Shown here in pieces: positions 14,401-26,400 of a stretch of 64,000 nt of DNA. The translations under genes were made by a program, and so were the position numbers. Source of the stretch: Pycnopodia helianthoides (lineage: Eukaryota; Echinodermata; Asteroidea; Forcipulatida; Asteriidae); NCBI GenBank assembly GCA_032158295.1, contig CM063255.1, positions 3,126,501-3,190,500 of the forward strand, written 5' to 3'. The stretch's first letter is position 1. Every line of letters begins with the position of its first letter. The notes below the pieces were generated by a model that was given only the letters and a program-made list of their open reading frames with translations, had not been told where the DNA came from and did not search any database.

Positions 14401-17400
14401 ATTTGGTTAATTACACAGAGGCCATGGCCTCTGTCGCCCTCTCTTGGCCGTGGTGCCCCTTCAAATGTTCTCCATGTACTTACAGGCCTTGAAATCGCAG
14501 TATTATTAACCGTGTGATGATGGCGTGTGTAAACAAAATTTTCTTGATGCAACATTAGTGAAACGGGCTGGGGTTTTTTTTCACTGTTTTTTATTATTAT
14601 TTATTTTGCCATTAAGACAAGAAAACAACACACAGGTAGTCTTAATAAGATAAAACTGTAACTTAATCACTGTAGCTTGCAAGCCTGAGGAAACCTGTAA
14701 ATAACGGTGCTTGCTATGTGAACCAGATACACCGGGGTTAACCCCCTACTCATCCATGATTATTATTATTATTATTATTTATTCAGCCATTTCAACAATA
14801 CATGACAATACAAAAAATACTTCCAGATGGGCTAGGAGAAACAAAAGCAAAATAATTACTGTGGTCCATAGACCTGCCCCCCACATCTGGTTGTAATACA
14901 AGTAATAAAACGAGTGATAAAATATGTATAAAGCAATTCATGTACAAAAAGAAAGGAAAGTTAACTATAAATAAAACATGTCTATGTACATCAAAATTTG
15001 GCAACTGAAACAAAAAATAATATAAAGCATGGACTATTTGAGATAGAACAGTTTTAGGAGTGAACAATTTGAGAAACTTGCACAGTGTAAAAACAAACTA
15101 ACAACAAACAAAAACAGAAACATTCCTAAACACTTAAATAATGTAAGTAGAATGCAAATTAAATTTAAGTGACCAAATCTATAAAGAGAAAAGAAAAAAT
15201 CCATCAAAAATAATATGTAAATAAATAATTTTATGAGTAAATAAACAAATAAATTAATAAATAGAAAAATACAAAAATAAGTAAACAAATAAATAAACAA
15301 ACAAATAAATAAATAAATATACATAAATATTTAACTCCTTGAAATATAGTATAGATTAAAAGTAAATTGTGGGATTGCGCATAGTTGTTATGAAACTGTA
15401 AAAGGATTAAGCAAAAGACAGTTAAGAAATATGGGCTGTAGCTACACTATCTTCATGCTTCAGAGCTTTTAAAAAGGATGGCAGAGAAGTTAAAATGGCA
15501 CAATTGCGGAATTTGATTGGCAGAGCTGACCAGAGCCTGGGAAATATGTGGATAGCACTCAGATGCAAAGATTGAGTTCTGGCAAATAAATGTTTGAATG
15601 TTAAAGCGCTATCATATCTATGGTTAACAACAATGTTCTTATTAACAGATTCACATTTAATTGTAAAAAAAAAGACACTTAACAACAAATGAGGTCATCA
15701 AACAATTACGGCGACTTGATAAAGAAGACCATTTTAAAGCACAAAGTCTGTCGGTATATGACATTTCTCCAAATCGTTGATCTAATATAAATCTAGTTGC
15801 ACGTCTCTGGATACGCTCAAGAGACTCCTCCTGAATCTGAGTTTGAGGCAGCCACGCAGGAATCCCATACTCCAAGATTGGAAGAACTAGACTCTTATAC
15901 AAACATAGTTTAGCACTAACAGATGAATTAAATGCGACAGTCCTTACTAATCCTAGCATTCTATTTGCACGAGAAACAACATCCTTAACATGATCATTCC
16001 AAGTTAGCTGAGAATTTAAAGTTACACCAAGGTACTTAAATGAACTAGTAATGGATAATTGAGAGTGATCTAACATGTAAATGGGCAGCTGCAAATTACG
16101 TTTTCTAGTGACATGCATTACTTTAGATTTAGTGGCATTAAAAGTCATTCCATTGTTGGTACACCAGTTGCATAGGTTGTCTAGATCCTGTTGTAAAACA
16201 GTTACATCATTAATAGATTTGATTGATCGATATATTAATATGTCATCAGCAAATAATACACAACTAGAATTTAATCCAAATGTAATGTCATTAATAAACA
16301 AGTTGAAGAGCAAGGGGCCGAGAACACTCCCTTGTGGTACGCCTGAATGAACATTGGCCCATTTAGATGTTTCCCCAAGAAAGTGCACCCGTTGTTGACG
16401 GCCGATCAGAAAATCTTTGACCCATCTCCAAAGAGGACCCCTAATGTTAAACATAGTACTAAGTTTGGTAAGCAAGTGATGGTGAGGCATACGGTCAAAG
16501 GCTTTAGACATGTCTAGAAAGACAGCATCTATCCTGGGTGGACTACGCTGGTCAAGAATAGAAGCCCAAGCATGGTGAACATTTAAAAGCTGGGTCACAC
16601 ATGATCTTTGTGTAACAAAACCATGTTGGCTTTCGTTTAAAAGGCCATTGTCACCAAGATGCATCTTCATACCATTAGACAATACTCTCTCCATCAACTT
16701 GCTTACCAATGAGGTGAGGGCAATAGGCCTGTAATTAGCTAGAAGGGAACGATCACCTGACTTAAAAACTGGAGAAATATTAGAAAGTTTCCAACTTTTA
16801 GGAAGTTGGCCGGTGACAAGAGAGATCTGGAATATTTTATGTAGTATGTGTGATAAAGGATCTATAGTGTTACGCAAAAACGTAGCGCTAATACCATCAG
16901 GACCAGGGGCCTTCCCCACAGGAAGGGACTTGATGATGTTACGAATATCACTGACGGTAAATTGAACAGAGGAAAACTCAGGAATAGGAAGATCACAAAT
17001 TGGGGGTTCATCACTGACAGTAACAGATGGAGAGAAAACAGAAACAAAGTGATCATTAAAAGCATTGGCTATGTCAAGAGGTTTACTTAAAACATTTGGG
17101 CCATGATTAAATGAAGGAGGGGCTGGAGATTGTTTCCTACTGCGGACAAAAGCCCAAAAACGCTGTTTGTTATCATTGGATAAGTGTTCTGGATTCTTTT
17201 ACATGCACTACCAATCCTAGTACATGAGACCTACGGCTTAATGTCCAATCCAGAGGACAAAGCAAATAATGGCAAAGCACTTTGCTCGAGGACACAAGTG
17301 CCACGACCGGGACTGAAACCTACACTCTGCTGATTATTCCTACTGTAGTCTTTTTGGGGGGAGGGGGGGTGGGGACGGAAAAAATCAGATAAACTGTGAT

Positions 17401-20400
17401 TGTGTAGTCTGACAAAACCTATAAAATTTACATGAACATGTAGGACAGGCCATGTGCTGAAAAGAAATGTTCCTACTTTTTTCCGAGGACCAAATGTCGT
17501 GCCTTGGATCAGAAACACCAGAGCTTGAGGTCAGTGCTCTTAACCGCTCAGCCACAACACGCCACCCCCTCCCCCCCCCCCCGCCTTGTCATGTTGTTTC
17601 TGTTGCAAGAAAGTAACGTTGGTTCAATTTTCTCTCCCTCTCTCTCCATTCAGGTTGCCATAGTAAACAACTTAATGTTGTTTATCGAATTCACCAAACA
17701 ACTTGAGGTGAGGTAGAATTATTGAGGTTAAAATATTTACTAATTTACCCAAATATCATATCAATATGTTCAAATGCGCATCACTTAAACTATATTCTAA
17801 ACATGGGCAGGGAGGGGGCATTTTTGAGTCGATCCAGATTTACAGAGGCACACCCCCTTCTCTTTCGAGACAAGTGTCTCGAGTGTTGTAGGTGCATTAG
17901 GACCTACATTTTTATCCTCCATCCAAAAGACATGGATGGGCTTGATGTTTAGGAGCCCTGTCCCGTCCCAGACAAGCCGCCCATTTGGTGCTCGATATGT
18001 GGCATTGTGTTCTTGGAATCTCAGGAATTCTTTAAGAGGATTTGCTGAGTATGCAGTGCTTAATACACATCAATGTAAGGGCAAAAACCTGATAATATTA
18101 TTTGTCCTCGATGCAAATCAAAAAGGTCAGGAAGGCTAAGAAATGTTTCTATTTGCAGAAGAGGCATCTGAACCTTCCGACAAATGAGACAGGCTCCTCC
18201 ACGACCTTTGTCCAGAATCTTGCTGATGCCTTCACTAGACTTAGTATGGAGTGGTAAGTTGGATGTAAAGGTTTTTATTATACAGAATTGGTAGAGCTGA
18301 CAAAATAGTCGCAGACAGTGTTCATGTTTTGTGTGATCAACCATATGTGACCCGCTCTGTGAAAATGAGTAAGATGTTGACAATTTAAAGAATTGGATTA
18401 TATACATGGCTGGAAAGATCATACCAACAGCAGTAATTTGGTATATGGCTAAGCTCTGGGGTGTATCGCGTTGCTGAGTTACTCCCGTTTGAAATTAGCC
18501 AATATATCATTTTTTGTTGAAAACGAATTACAAGTAAATTACCATTTCGCTCTACATATAAGCAAAAGGACACAAATTAGACTAAAGTATGATCACAAAA
18601 TTGTTGTTTTCATAGCTTTATTTAAGTTAACCATGCATAAATAGATCTAACAAGTAAAAAATTGGAAAAAAAAAAATTGTTTTTATACTTTCCACATTGA
18701 AACGTCCATTAAACAATAATGCAATGGGCGACATCAGACTCATTTTCACAGAGCGGGTCACATATACATGAAATAACAAACTTGTGAAAATTTTTGCTTA
18801 ACTCGTTGTGTGAGTCAGGAGAAAACAGTGAAAAACCATGCCTAATTTCCAGCATGCAATTGTCCTTAACTTTGGTTGTAGCAACCGAAATCAGCTGTTT
18901 GACCGAAAACCCACGCAGACAGGTAGGGACTGAAAACCCCAATCCACATGCAAGGCTCCAGTACAGGATTCGAACCCGAGTCCACAGAGATGAAAGGCAG
19001 GGGAAGGAAACCACTGTGCCAACCGGAATGCCCTAAATAATGATGTTCATTTAGCAATGAGCTGGTATGAGCATTACTGTAATAAACTGCCACTTCATAT
19101 TAGGAATGCTGATAGCCTCGACGTTTTTTAATCTGTTCTGAAGATTTATCTTTTTAAACAAGCTTTCAACTAAATGTGCTTTTATTGTTCCTCTCCTAAG
19201 TACATTTTTGTATCTATTGTCTTTATGTCAATGCATTTTTACTGTTGTATCTACTGTCTTTATGTCAATGCATTTTTACTGTTGTATCTACTGTCTTTAT
19301 GTCAATGCATTTTTACTGTTGTATCTACTGTCTTTATGTCAATGCATTGTTACTGTTGTATCTACTGTCTTTATGTCAATGCATTGTTACTGTTGTATCT
19401 ACTGTCTTTATGTCAATGCATTGTTACTGTTGTATCTACTGTCTTTATGTCAATGCATTGTTACTGTTGTATCTACTGTCTTTATGTCAATGCATTGTTA
19501 CTGTTGTATCTACTGTCTTTATGTCAATGCATTGTTACTGTTGTATCTACTGTCTTTATGTCAATGCATGTTTACTGTTGTATCTACTGTCTTTATGTCA
19601 ATGCATTGTTACTGTTGTATCTACTGTCTTTATGTCAATGCATTGTTACTGTTGTATCTACTGTCTTTATGTCAATGCATTGTTACTGTTGTATCTACTG
19701 TCTTTATGTCAATGCATTTTTACTGTTGTATCTACTGTCTTTATGTCAATGCATTTTTACTGTTGTATCTACTGTCTTTATGTCAATGCATTGTTACTGT
19801 TGTATCTACTGTCTTTATGTCAATGCATTTTTACTGTTGTATCTACTGTCTTTATGTCAATACATGTTTACTGTTGTATCTACTGTCTTTATGTCAATGC
19901 ATGTTTACTGTTGTATCTACTGTCTTTATGTCAATGCATTGTTACTGTTGTATCTACTGTCTTTATGTCAATGCATTTTTACTGTTGTATCTACTGTCTT
20001 TATGTCAATACATGTTTACTGTTTGGGAAATCCTGTAAGGGTCTTGTGTTATCATTTTTATGGATTGTGGTATTTCCTCGCTTTTACCAGTTGTTAGCTC
20101 TTTAATCATTGTCTAATTATTTTGTTATGTGCTTGTGTACATTTTATGGAATGGGGGCAATATAAATTATTATTATTACTGTTAATGCTTTTGTTTGTGT
20201 GTTTTTGTACACAGTATGGAAGACTTAAGTGGGGAGATATTCATGGACCTTCAGCCTCACCTGCAACAACTTCTAACAAGAACGTGGTATGTGTCTAAAA
20301 CAAAACAAAACAAAACTTCACGACCGGTACAACCTGCTGGCATACATTTTGATAACTTTTTGTATTTTTTTGTGATAGGCTTCAGTTGCAGTCGTCCGCA

Positions 20401-23400
20401 GCTATTGACACTGTGTGCGTCACCATGGAGGACTATTACAGAGACTTCTTACACCTCAAGAAGAACTTCTTTGAGCCCCTGGTGAGGCAGCTGGAGAGGC
20501 AGCTGGTTGTGGAGTACCTCAAAGCTTTGTTTGACCGGTAAGATTGATTATGGCAAAGGCAATAGATTGATTATGGTAAAGGCAATAGATTGATTATGGT
20601 AAAGGCAATAGATTGATTATGGTAAAGGCAATAGATTGATTATGGTAAAGGCAATAGATTGATTATGGTAAAGGCAATAGATTGATTATGGTAAAGGCAA
20701 TAGATTGATTATGGTAAAGGCAATAGATTGATTATAGGTAAAGGCAATAGATTGATTATGGCAAAGGCAATAGATTGATTATGGTAAAGGCAATAGATTG
20801 ATTATGGTAAAGGCAATAAATTGATTATGGTAAAGGCAATAGATTGATTATGGTAAAGGCAATAGATTGATTATGGTAAAGGCAATAGATTGATTATGGT
20901 AAAGGCAATAGATTGATTATGGTAAAGGCAATAGATTGATTATGGTAAAGGCAATAGATTAATTATGGTAAAGGCAATAGATTGATTATGGTAAAGGCAA
21001 TAGATTGATTCATTAGTTTATGATCAATAAACTATTTCTCTCTGGGCACAAGTGATAGAATACCTCAAGGTTTTGGTATACTCTTTAAGCTTTGGTGAAA
21101 CGGTAAAATTGATTATGGTAAAGATTGATTCATTAGTTTATGATCAATAAACTATTTCTCTCTGGGCACAAGCGATAGAATACCTCAAGGTTTTGGTAGA
21201 GTCTGTAAGCTTTGGTGAAACGGTAAAATTGATTATGGTAAAGATTGATTCATTAGTTTATGATCAATAAACCATTTCTCTCTGGGCACAATTGATAGAA
21301 TACCTCAAGGTTTGGTAGAGTCTGTAAGCTTTGGTGAAACGGTAAGATTGATTATGGTAGAGGCAATAGATTGAATCATTAGTTTAGATCAATAAAGCAA
21401 ATTTCTCAATTTTCTCTGAAGAGCAAGTATCTGAAGTGTAATAATAATAATAATAATAGTGGATACTTATATAGCGCACGTTCCGTCTTTCGACGCTCGC
21501 GGCGCTTATTGTATGACAAATTGCTTTTATAAAAACTATTTGTTGTTGAACAAAGAAAAATTGACGAGAGCCAACGACCTCCGGATTAACGTGCCGGGGC
21601 TCTATCAACTGAGCTATCTAGCCCTATGTTGGCGGTCTCCCTATTTTGTCAATATCTTTGTTCGGGGTGCCAGTCAGAAGTCATACAATCGTTAACTGCA
21701 GTGAAGCCAGGGATCACAATTGTATTGAAAAATTAGGGAGACCACCAACATAGGGCTAGATAGCTCAGTTGGCAGAGCGCTGGCACGTTCCAGAGGTCGT
21801 TGGTTCAAAACCCGCTCTAGTAAATAATTTAAAAATTACCCAGTCCACTTCCCTTGTGGTTTATTATTTGATTTATAAAATTTAGTTTGATATTATGTTT
21901 GTGGTATTGCTTTTCAGGCGTATGACTTTTAAAAATTATGAGGAACGTAAGATGGCTGCCGACAGGATGGTCAAAGAATCGGAGCAAATCGAAGCACTCT
22001 TTGATCGTATTTTAAGACATGAGGTAAGGTGGAAAAAGATGTCATTTTTTATCCCCCCAAAAATTGAATCTGAGAAACGTTTCTCAGTATATTTTGCCTT
22101 TAAGGGAACATTACAGAATTGGTTTTTACTAACAAAACAGTTGCTTGCAATTCAAGAATACATTTATTTCCATACTCTCATAAAAGAATAACAACAGTTA
22201 CATGTATTACGGAGTAAAGCAAAACATATCTTTAAGTAAGAGTAAACATAAATAAATAAATAGAGTACGGGGCCGTTTTGGTAAGCATGAGCTTGTAAAA
22301 AACAGCCAGACAGACAAGAAAACAAGACAACCAGACAGACAGAGAAACAGACAGAAGGACAGATGAACATAACACATGACACAACGAATTCGTGATAAAA
22401 GCGACCAGATGGCAAAACAGGTTAAGCTTAAAATAAATAAGACAAGTATTGAAGAGATGGATGTGGTTCAATTACATAGGATGGGGAAGCTAAGATACAT
22501 AATGGGAGATAATGTCACGTTTGAAAGCAGACTTAAAAAGACTCACGGACCGCTTAGATCTAATGCGTTCATCTATGGCATTCCACACACGAGGACCAAA
22601 GAAGCGGATTGTGTTCATAGAGTAAGTGGTGCGAGTGAAGGGAACATAAAGATTAGTGGAGGATCTAGTGGAGTAGCTGTGAGTTTGTTTAACAGACGTG
22701 AAGAAGGAAGAGATGACGTCGGGAAGAAGATTATTATTGAATTTAAACATAAATATCCCAGTATGGAGCTTATTAATATCAGCGACAGTGAGAGTGTGCA
22801 ATTGTGCGAAAAGAGGTGCTGAATGTTCTCTGTAAGATGAGAAAGTACAGATGCGAATAGCCCTTTTTTGAGAAATAGCCACAGAGCGCAATCTAGTAGT
22901 ATTCACAGATGCCCAGACAATGTTACAGTAATTTAGGTAAGGAAATATAAGGGTATTGTAAAGAAGAACAAGCGAAGAGGCAGGCAGGAAATGACGTATC
23001 TTGGAGATAATGCCAGAATTACGACAGACGACTTTATTGACAGAAGAGATATGCTCAGACCAAGATAGTTTTTGGTCGATAATGACTCCAAGAAATTTAG
23101 TTGAAGAAACTCTGGTAATTGCAATATCGTCAATGATCACTGGAGGTAAATTGATGTCTACAGAGCGAGGAGACTTAGAGAAGAAGATGAAATTTGTTTT
23201 AGCATGGTTTATGGAAAGTTTGTTTGCCTTAAACCAAAGAGAGACCTGACATAATTCAGTGTTGAGTGTGTTAAATAAGGAGGATAGTTGACGGTTAGAG
23301 TATAAAATAGTTGTATCATCTGCAAACAATGTGAAAGAAAGAAGGTTGGATGAGCAATAGAGATCATTAATGTACAGAAGAAATAGGAGCGGCCCAAGGA

Positions 23401-26400
23401 TTGAACCCTGAGGAACACCATGCTTAATATTTAAACGAACAGAGTCGCAGCCCTTTATAGAAGTAAACTGGTGTCTATTAGCAAGATAGTCGGAGAACCA
23501 TTGCAGTGCGATTCCTCTGATGCCATAGTGTTCAAGTTTGGAAAGAAGAAAAGAGTGGTCTATAGTATCAAAGGCTTTAGAGAGGTCTATGAAAACACCA
23601 ACTGCGTGCATTTTATTATTTAATGCATGAGTAATATTGTCAACAAATTCAATAAGGGCCAAGTCGGTGGAATGTTTAGATCTAAAGCCATATTGATGAT
23701 CGAATAGAAGATGGAATTGAGAAATGAAGCTAGAAAGACGATTATACATAAGTCTTTCGAGAAGTTTAGAGAAACAAGGAAGAATAGAGATAGGCCTGTA
23801 ATTGTTAATGTTGCTCTTATCCCCGTTTTTGAAGATGGGGATGATTTTCGCAACCTTTAGATTAAGAGGCACAGATCCACTCAGAAAGGAGAGGTTGAAG
23901 ATGTGAGCGAGAGGTTCAGCAATAGAAGGAAGAACAGATTTCATAACAGTAGAACTAATACCATCAAAACCGCAGCTAGTACCCTTTTTTATGTCTTTAC
24001 CGATACGTAGGATTTCTTGTGCATTAGTGGGAGTTAAGAAAAGGGAGAAGTCATTAGGATTGTGCATGTAATCTGAAAAGTGCGCTCGAGAAGAGGGTAT
24101 TTTTCTTAGCAAGAGAAGAACCAATGTTGGTAAAGAAGTTGTTTAAAGAATTGGAGATATCATGAGGTTGTGACACAAAGTTGTCACCATCCATAGTGAA
24201 GCTATCTGGAAGCGAGGACTCTTTACTTTTACCCAGAATGCCATTTATCTCACGCCACATGTTTTTAAGGTTGCCCTTGTGATGATCGAGCTTATCTGCA
24301 TAATATTGTTTCTTAGCTAGACGTATAATGGCAGTGAGACGATTACGGTAGATCTTGTAAAACCGCTTATTGTCCTCAGTAGGCTTGCGCAGATAACGCC
24401 TATGAAGTCTGTTTTTAAATAGACATGAGTTCACTATAGACTGGGTGATCCATGGTTGATTTTTTTTCTTCTCGGTAGCAACGACTCACCGTTTCCGACC
24501 AAAGTCGCTTCTCTTGAAGGTCCTGGCGAGTCAAGTCCTCCACACAGAAATATGGAAGATCGGCGAGCTTTTGTCTCTGCAGTCGAAGGACCTTGATCTT
24601 GTCCTGGTAGCCGTTGAATTTGACGAGGAGGTGTTGGGGTCGGTTTGGGGTCTTGGGACCGTCTCGATGAGCTCGTTCCAGCTTGATGTTTGTCATGTTG
24701 AAGTTGTCTGACAGCAATTCGGAAACTACTGCCAGACAGTCCTCGTTCTTTTCCTGTGGCAGCCCAATGATCCGAACGTTGTTCCGCCGGCTAAAACATT
24801 CAAGTTTATTGAGCTTGTCGCTGTGGTCGGAGAGTTGCTGTTCTGCATTTTCCAGTGTTGGATTTAACTTTTCCAACTCCTTGATTCTGGCTTCAAGTTC
24901 GGAGATTCTTTTAGATTCGAATTCCAGAGATGTATTAAAGCTTTCCTCTAGCTTGTCAATTCGCCGGTAGATATCGGATTGACCACGACGAATTTCAGTT
25001 AGGGCATCACGAACAAACTGTTCAAACTCGCCGTTGTCACTGGCTACGGGTCGGTTGGTTGCTGAGCCCGGTGGTGTAGTCGTGGTCTGCTGAGGTGACA
25101 GCGCTGGAGGTGATCGGTCAGATTGTTTTCTCGATTTAGCCTTTCTCGTTGTCATGTTGAAGATCTCTTGTTTTTGCAGTAGTGGCAGTAATGAGTGGGC
25201 TCAAGGATTGTTCGAGGATTCGACCAGATGAAGCAGATAGGAGTGGAAAAAGCGTGCTCACTGTTCACTCAACCATATCAACCATATCAACCTTACGCTT
25301 GCAGTGTAATCACTTTATGTAATCCACCATATACATAAACTGACAAACCTGTAGAAGTTTGAGATTGATCGGCCATCTGGGTCACGAGAAAATAGTGAAA
25401 AACCGATTACACATGTGCATGAAATTGTATAGATTCAACAAATGACTAAAACGCTCACTGAGCGATAAACTCCAATCGGAAAATTACTTTATTCATTTCT
25501 CATCAAATATGGCATTTCAGACAGAAATATTATAAGGGATGTTTTCTACTATCATCATCATTAGACCGTGTAAGTTTTATGTAAATCTGTGATCAAAAGT
25601 ATATTTTACAAGTTTTTTTCTTACCAATTCTGTAATGTTCCTTTAATGTTTCCTTTTTTTTTCCGTGTTTAGGAGCAGTCTCCATGTGTTGTGATCCCGA
25701 TGATCGCTGAAGTCATTAAGATGATGGATACCTCTCTACTGTCGTTGGAGATCTCCACACTGGTCAACAAGTATGCGGACATTCGCTGTGACCATCTGGT
25801 CAACTTGCTGATGATGAGAGGGGACATGTCTGCCAGTAACGCGAAACAGGTGGGTTCCAGAGGGTTGGAACAAGAAATGTGGGGGAAAAAAACCATCAAA
25901 GACATCAAAGGGAGTGTCATAAAAGGCAGGGCACATTCTAGGCGCAAAAAGAATGTTGGCACACGCCCCAATCGTATATATTCGTCAAACAATGTATTCA
26001 ATGTATGCACCGGCGCACAACTCTCAGTCAATGATAGGTCTTTACTGACCTCAGCGAGGGCGCTGTTTGGGCTTGTGACGTCACACGCAAGGCGGTCCAA
26101 CAGAACGGTCCATGAGCATGGCCTGGAATACTGATCCGATCCAATAGACCCCTTGCATTGGCCACCATCGCTGAGGTCAAACAATGGAAACATGTACGTA
26201 CTGGTGCATAACTCTCAGCCAATGATAGGTCTTCACTGACCTCAGCGAGGGCGCTGTTTGGGCTTGTGACGTCACACGCAAGGCGGTCCAACAGAACGGT
26301 CCATGAGCATGGCCTGGAATACTGATCCGATCCAATAGACCCCTTGCATTGGCCACCATCGCTGAGGTCAAACAATGGAAACATGTACGTACTGGTGCAT

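Larger units (their letters stand above)
22150..25296 (-). mobile_element. LINE with internal deletion of the endonuclease domain
   Basis: Flanked by the 7-bp target duplication GCTTGCA (22143-22149 and 25297-25303) inside a family A MITE, so both ends are known. Order on the minus strand: about 140-bp 5' region, ORF1, a junction at a run of eight A (plus-strand T 24460-24467), ORF2 linker and reverse transcriptase, and a 3' region. The apurinic-type endonuclease that should open ORF2 is missing. CR1/L2-like placement is inferred from motif style. Confidence 0.88.
22104..25642 (-). mobile_element. MITE family A split by a LINE
   Basis: The left piece (22104-22149) starts after TTAA at 22100-22103. 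The right piece (25304-25642) ends before TTAA at 25643-25646. Together they reproduce the family A consensus as seen at 50470. The right edge is only 26 bp upstream of exon s. Confidence 0.9.

Noticed and set aside
19174..20105. Three overlapping long open frames (about 280-307 codons, Cys/Leu-rich, membrane-like)
   Set aside because: They are produced by a 37-bp repeat lacking stop codons and lie inside an EXOC3 intron.
22376..22822. Plus-strand frame of 148 codons
   Set aside because: Antisense shadow of the LINE reverse transcriptase and its 3' region.
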